Shown: positions 4,236 through 8,060 of the stretch, one piece after another | How positions within the stretch are numbered: position 1 is the first letter of the stretch | How the letters are laid out: each line of letters starts with the position of its first letter | Source: Actinomycetes bacterium | GTDB taxonomy: Bacteria > Actinomycetota > Thermoleophilia > Gaiellales > Gaiellaceae | Direction: 5' to 3' | Length of the DNA stretch: 8,060 nt | NCBI GenBank assembly: GCA_030624785.1 | Contig: JAUXJK010000082.1 | Location: 1 to 8,060 of the forward strand | Position numbers and translations under genes: made by a program | Notes under the pieces: model-generated | Told to the model about the DNA's origin: nothing | Seen by the model: only the letters and a program-made list of their open reading frames with translations | Databases searched by the model: none

Positions 4236-6188
4236 CGCGTTGCACTGGCCATGCGTCTCGTTGTCGTCTTGTGCGGCGCACTCCTGACGCTCGCGCTGGC
4301 CGGGTCCGCAATGGGGCAGACGGCCGAGGATGAGCTCGCCGAAAAATGGGCGCCCGTACTGCAACTCAAGAAGCAGGAAAAAAAGTGCGGCAAGGGCGAG
4401 CCGTATGAGCCCATCGACATCGACGTGGTACTGGATAACTCAGAGGTCGCGTTCCGCGGGCCGTGGGACGACGTCAATCTCGTAAAGACCGCGCCCACCG
4501 TAGATGACCTTTCTCGCGGGTTGTTTGGCTACCACATCGACTTCCCGGGCGAGGCTCTGAATCCGGGTTGCGACTTCGAAGAATGGCAGGAGAGGCTGGC
4601 AAAGATCGGCGAACCGACGATGTACGCGCGCGTGGTGACGGAGCCCGCGTATCCGGACAGGTTGGCGCTGCAGTACTGGTTCTTCTACGTCTTCAACGAC
4701 TTCAACAACAAGCACGAGGGTGACTGGGAGATGATCCAGCTCAACTTCGATGCAGCCACCGCCGAGGATGCGCTTGCCCAGGATCCGGTCGTGCTCGGCT
4801 ACAGCCAGCACGAGGGGGGCGAGCGGGCCGAATGGGGCGATGACAACCTCGAAGTCCTCGACGGCACACACCCCGTCGTCTACCCCGCATCAGGCTCTCA
4901 TGCCAACTACTTCTCGCCTCAGCTGTTCCTCGGCCGAAGCGCTGCGCAAGGCGTCGGCTGCGACGACTCAACCGGGCCCTCACGCCGGCTACGCCCACAA
5001 GTAGCACTCATTCCGACTGACGAGGCCGCGTACCTGAGCGCATATCCATGGCTCGGATTCGAGGGACGTTGGGGAGAACGCCAGCCCGCATTCTACAACG
5101 GGCCGACGGGGCCGAATACCAAGCCCCAGTGGACAACTCCGATCGCGTGGTCAGAGGACACATGGCGCGACCAGGCCTTCCCGATTCCCGGGGGTACGGC
5201 GCTGCTCCCGGCAGCGACCGACTTTTTCTGCGAGGCCGTGGAGGCAGGGTCCAATGTATTGATTGGTGTGACCCGAAACCCCGCTCTGGGTTTCATTGCT
5301 CTGGGCGCCCTTCTTGGACTTCTCATCTGGGGTGCCACGCGCACGACCTGGACGCCAGGCCAGCCGTTGCGGCTCGAGCGGCGACGCGCGAGCGGTCAGG
5401 CTCTTACTGCGTCGAGGCGGCTCTACGCACGCCACCTCAGACTCTTCGCCACAATCGGTCTCGTTTTCGTCCCCATCGCACTATTCGTTGCCGGGATTCA
5501 GGCGTTGCTCTTCCTGCTGACGGACCTCGGCGCGCTCGCGGATACCGTCGGTGAATCAAACGCTGCCGTGTCTGGGGTGGCACTCGGGATCGGCCTGATC
5601 TTCAACTTGATTGGTCTCGGGCTTGTTCAGGCCGTTGTCGTTCGCGCAATGCTCGCGATCGACCGGGGCCAGCCGATTTCAGCGCGACAGGCTTATCGAC
5701 AGGTCTTCGCTGAGAAGCGGGTGCGCACGTTGATTGCCGCCGTGCTGATCATTGCCGCGGTCGTCGTGCCGCTGATGATCTCGTTCTTCCTCATTCCGAT
5801 CGCGATCTGGCTTCTTATCCGCTGGAGCCTCACAGCCCAGACGCTGGAGATCGAAGGCCTTGGAGCCCGCGACTCGCTGCGGCGAAGCTCAGAACTCGTG
5901 CGCGGCCGCCTCTTTCGGACAGGATTCCTTGTCCTCGGCGTCGCCGCGATCGCGGCCGTCGCGGGCCCGTTCGTCGGGGCGCTCGCGCTGATTGGCTCGA
6001 GCGCCGCGTTCTGGGTCGCAAACCTGATCGCAGGCATCATCTACGTCTTCGCGTTCCCGTTCGTCGCGGTCGTCACGACCTACATCTACTACAACCTGCG
6101 GGTCCGCCACGCCATCGAGCCGGACACGCCCGACAGCGTTCTTCCACGCGAACTTCCGGTCGACCCGGCTGCCACGCCCACCGCGTAG
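4233..6188 (+). CDS. Secreted Vps62-like domain fused to a polytopic membrane domain
   Basis: The 651-residue product begins with a signal peptide (residues 1-28, basic MRVALAMR, hydrophobic core, likely cut after AMG). Residues about 38-320 resemble the Vps62/DUF946 family. They hold 'LQYWFFYVFN', H161-E-G-D-W-E166, 'VVLGYSQHEGG', 'HPVVYPASGSHANYF' (H223) and a late 'WGERQPAFYNGPTGP' segment. The HEGDWE and GSHA residues look like a metal or active-site cluster; this is inference. A first membrane helix follows at about 351-368. After a basic stretch come about six more helices (roughly 400-635). These include 'IRWSLTAQTLEIEGLGARDSLRRSSELVRG', the pattern seen in YciC/GPDPase-type membrane domains. 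The ectodomain should therefore lie outside the cell, anchored by the C-terminal half. An upstream in-frame ATG at 4116 would overlap the EamA gene and bury the signal peptide. Function is unknown. Confidence 0.8.
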   Translation: MRVALAMRLVVVLCGALLTLALAGSAMGQTAEDELAEKWAPVLQLKKQEKKCGKGEPYEPIDIDVVLDNSEVAFRGPWDDVNLVKTAPTVDDLSRGLFGYHIDFPGEALNPGCDFEEWQERLAKIGEPTMYARVVTEPAYPDRLALQYWFFYVFNDFNNKHEGDWEMIQLNFDAATAEDALAQDPVVLGYSQHEGGERAEWGDDNLEVLDGTHPVVYPASGSHANYFSPQLFLGRSAAQGVGCDDSTGPSRRLRPQVALIPTDEAAYLSAYPWLGFEGRWGERQPAFYNGPTGPNTKPQWTTPIAWSEDTWRDQAFPIPGGTALLPAATDFFCEAVEAGSNVLIGVTRNPALGFIALGALLGLLIWGATRTTWTPGQPLRLERRRASGQALTASRRLYARHLRLFATIGLVFVPIALFVAGIQALLFLLTDLGALADTVGESNAAVSGVALGIGLIFNLIGLGLVQAVVVRAMLAIDRGQPISARQAYRQVFAEKRVRTLIAAVLIIAAVVVPLMISFFLIPIAIWLLIRWSLTAQTLEIEGLGARDSLRRSSELVRGRLFRTGFLVLGVAAIAAVAGPFVGALALIGSSAAFWVANLIAGIIYVFAFPFVAVVTTYIYYNLRVRHAIEPDTPDSVLPRELPVDPAATPTA

Positions 6189-6194
6189 AGCTTC

Positions 6195-6230
6195 CTGGCT
6201 CGAGCGCGCGTCGGCGGCGCTCGAGACCAG
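6195..6230. terminator. Inverted repeat between convergent genes, likely bidirectional terminator
   Basis: CTCGAGCGC (6199-6207) and GCGCTCGAG (6217-6225) form a perfect nine-pair stem with a nine-base loop. TGG and CCA flanks extend it to about 13 pairs if one A (6226) is bulged. It lies in the 57-base gap between the Vps62-like gene and the convergent sulfatase gene. There is no T tract on either side, as is common for GC-rich actinobacterial terminators, so terminator function is likely but not certain. Confidence 0.6.
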
Positions 6231-6245
6231 AGGACGCCCAGTCGA

Positions 6246-8060
6246 CTACTGGATAGTCATGGCGATTCTGAGTCGCTCTTCGGGTGTGATGTAGTGATCT
6301 GCGTCCTCAGCGTCGTCGCCGAGGTCAATTTGCACCCAGCGGACACGTCCGCTGAAACTGCTGTCAGCGGACGTAAAATCGTCCGTGACGGAGGTTGCCG
6401 TGTCGTGTCCGACGTCGGTCGTCTCGTCGGCCGAGAAGAGCATCGGTTGAGTCGCATCGATTCTGCCGCTACCGACAGCGTCTCCATCGACGTAGAGCGT
6501 TAGCAGGCCACCCTTGGCAAGCCCTCCGCCGTCGTAGTCGAACTCGGCGCGGATCTGGTGCTCTCCCTCAGGCACTACCCCCTCGCCGATGATCTTGAAC
6601 CGTTGCGCGCCGAAGAGGTTGTAGCAGTACGCCGGTTTGCCATCGAGCATATAGAGAACCCAGCCGCCGAATGCTCCCCCTTGGGCAACCAGTACTCCGT
6701 TACCACCCGTTTTTGGCACCACAACCTGTGCGCTCACCGCATGGCTCTTGTTCTTGATGCTGATGACGCTGTTCTCGCTCAGCCGGCCCATTCCACCGAA
6801 CAGCAACTGCGTGTTGCCGTGTACGAGAAGTGGTCTGCCCGCGAGATCCGAGTTGAAGCGCTCAACGCGCCGGTCGTCGAGCGGCAATACCTGGTAACGG
6901 GCCGCCTCGATCAGGAACAGCCGCTGCAGCTCCGCTAGCTTCTCGGGCATCTCGGCGGCGAGATCGTGGGCCTGCGTCCAGTCATCGGGTCTGTACAGCT
7001 CCCAGACATCGTTGTCGATCGCAGGAACATCTACACCCATCACCCATGGCGTGCTGTGACGCGTACATGCGGTCCACCCCTGGTGGTAGACGCCGCGGTT
7101 GACGAACATCTCGAAGTACTGCGTCTCGCGGGTCTCGACGGCGCCCGCATCGTCGAACGTCGGGCGCATGCTCACCCCATGTAGGGGCTCCTGTTGCACG
7201 CCGTCGACGAACGTCGGCTGGGGCAGCCCGGCAACGTCGAGCACCGTGGCCGCGACATCGATCACGTGGTGAAACTGCGACCTGATCTCACCGCGACTCG
7301 TGAACCCGTTCGGCCAATGCACAACCGTGCCGTTACGAGTCCCGCCCCAGTGAGACGCCACCTGCTTCGTCCACTGGTAGGGCGTGTCCATCGCATGCGC
7401 CCAACCCACCGCAAAGTGGTTGTACGCCGCTGCCGTGCCGAAGTCATCGATCCGAGCCGCCAGGAACTCGGCAGTCTCCATTCCACTTGCACCGTTGAGA
7501 CTGAACATCTCGTTGAATGTCCCATTGATCGTTCCCTCGGCCGAGGCACCGTTGTCACCGACGATGTAGTAGATCAACGTGTCCTCGAGGATCTCGAGAT
7601 CCTCGAGGGCATCCACGAGACGGCCGACGTGGTGGTCGGTGTGCTCGAGGAAACCGGCGTAGACCTCCATCTGTCGTGAGAGCACGGGCTTCAACTCGTC
7701 GGGCATGTCATCCCATGCGGGGATCTCATCCGGTCGATCGGTCAGCTCGGCGCTCTCGGGAATCACACCCACCGATTTCTGGCGCGCGAACATCTCTTCG
7801 CGCAGCGCATCCCAACCGTCATCGAACTTGCCCTTGTACTTGTCAGACCACTCGGGCGGAACATGATGCGGCGCGTGTGTCGCACCCGGTGCGAAGTAGG
7901 CGAAGAACGGCTTGTCTGGCGACAGCGATTTCTGCTGACGAATCCAGTCGATCGCGTGGTCTGTCATGTCCTCCGTGAAGTGGTAGTCGTCCTCGCCGAT
8001 ACGTTCAGGCTCGATCGCGACCGTGTCCTGATAGATGGCCGGCGCGTACTGGTTCGTCTC
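6246..8060 (-). CDS. Arylsulfatase, PAS-type, 5' end beyond the window
   Basis: The reading frame is open to the right edge, giving 604 visible residues of a large sulfatase that hydrolyses sulfate esters. Counted from the edge, a 'DDYHFTED' segment precedes the 'FFAYFAPGATHAPHH' strand and His cluster (about 52-66). D169-N170 in 'VGDNGASAEG' is the conserved Asp-Asn calcium-ligand pair of alkaline-phosphatase-fold sulfatases. K232 in 'TKQVASHWGGTRNG' matches the conserved active-site lysine region. The last 200 or so residues are beta-rich ('QIRAEFDYDGGG', 'LTLYVDGD', 'GRVRWVQIDLGDD'), as in the long Pseudomonas-type arylsulfatases. The part carrying the C-x-P-x-R formylglycine motif and any signal peptide is off-window, so activity cannot be confirmed here. 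The Met codon at 7967 is internal, not the start. The gene converges on the Vps62-like gene. Confidence 0.95.
   Translation of the reverse strand, partial: ETNQYAPAIYQDTVAIEPERIGEDDYHFTEDMTDHAIDWIRQQKSLSPDKPFFAYFAPGATHAPHHVPPEWSDKYKGKFDDGWDALREEMFARQKSVGVIPESAELTDRPDEIPAWDDMPDELKPVLSRQMEVYAGFLEHTDHHVGRLVDALEDLEILEDTLIYYIVGDNGASAEGTINGTFNEMFSLNGASGMETAEFLAARIDDFGTAAAYNHFAVGWAHAMDTPYQWTKQVASHWGGTRNGTVVHWPNGFTSRGEIRSQFHHVIDVAATVLDVAGLPQPTFVDGVQQEPLHGVSMRPTFDDAGAVETRETQYFEMFVNRGVYHQGWTACTRHSTPWVMGVDVPAIDNDVWELYRPDDWTQAHDLAAEMPEKLAELQRLFLIEAARYQVLPLDDRRVERFNSDLAGRPLLVHGNTQLLFGGMGRLSENSVISIKNKSHAVSAQVVVPKTGGNGVLVAQGGAFGGWVLYMLDGKPAYCYNLFGAQRFKIIGEGVVPEGEHQIRAEFDYDGGGLAKGGLLTLYVDGDAVGSGRIDATQPMLFSADETTDVGHDTATSVTDDFTSADSSFSGRVRWVQIDLGDDAEDADHYITPEERLRIAMTIQ
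7583..7608. repeat. 26-bp perfect palindrome inside the sulfatase gene
   Basis: This 26-base stretch equals its own reverse complement. It is built from three CTCGAG hexamers (7584, 7593, 7602) spaced exactly nine bases apart. It encodes the repeated acidic motif LEDLEILED in the sulfatase, just before the Asp-Asn metal ligands. It may simply reflect codon choice for a repeated Leu-Glu pair, but perfect self-complementarity of this length is unusual in coding DNA. Confidence 0.8.

Noticed and set aside
3186..4364. 392-residue minus-strand open frame over the EamA gene
   Set aside because: Arg/Ala/Cys-rich composition with no recognisable domain; it is an out-of-frame shadow of the well-supported EamA gene and also overlaps the start of the Vps62-like gene.
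7194..7679. 161-residue plus-strand frame antisense to the sulfatase gene
   Set aside because: The sulfatase frame carries conserved metal and active-site residues; the antisense frame shows no domain.
7965..7967. ATG at 7967 as the start of the sulfatase
   Set aside because: The frame stays open for 31 more codons to the window edge, and these encode the family-typical segment ending 'DDYHFTED'; the catalytic Cys region must lie further upstream.

Overview
The window looks like a stretch of a GC-rich actinobacterial chromosome. The relatives I recognise (DUF1269, DUF4389, SHOCT and DUF7144-like membrane proteins, and a large PAS-type arylsulfatase) and the frequent apparent leaderless starts fit Actinomycetota, perhaps the Thermoleophilia/Gaiellales side. 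That placement is inference from protein flavour, not a search. I see no phage, transposon, CRISPR, tRNA or rRNA sequence. Coding density is high and no gene-free stretch exceeds about 130 bases.

Layout, left to right: a DUF1269 glycine-zipper protein (minus, 36-518) diverges from a DUF4389 membrane protein (plus, 646-1230). The latter converges on a UlaG-like metallo-beta-lactamase-fold hydrolase (minus, 1284-2060). The hydrolase diverges, across 65 bp, from a 54-residue membrane peptide (plus, 2126-2290), which is followed by a two-TM plus SHOCT-domain protein (plus, 2370-2729). This converges on a four-TM DUF7144-like protein (minus, 2767-3189) lying downstream of an EamA/DMT transporter (minus, 3260-4165). 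The transporter diverges, across 67 bp, from a 651-residue secreted/membrane fusion protein with a Vps62-like ectodomain and a multi-TM C-terminal half (plus, 4233-6188). That gene converges, across a strong inverted repeat, on a large arylsulfatase (minus, 6246 to beyond the right edge).

Almost every product is at or in the membrane or outside the cell. The genes are mostly single transcription units in alternating orientation, so a single shared pathway is not evident. The two most informative signals are regulatory and architectural. First, six starts lie 6-10 nt after a TANNNT -10-like hexamer with no Shine-Dalgarno, suggesting leaderless mRNAs, while the starts at 518 and 2370 have clear Shine-Dalgarno sequences. 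Second, the Vps62-like domain is fused to a polytopic membrane domain. I found no convincing multi-gene novel defence or biosynthetic system here.
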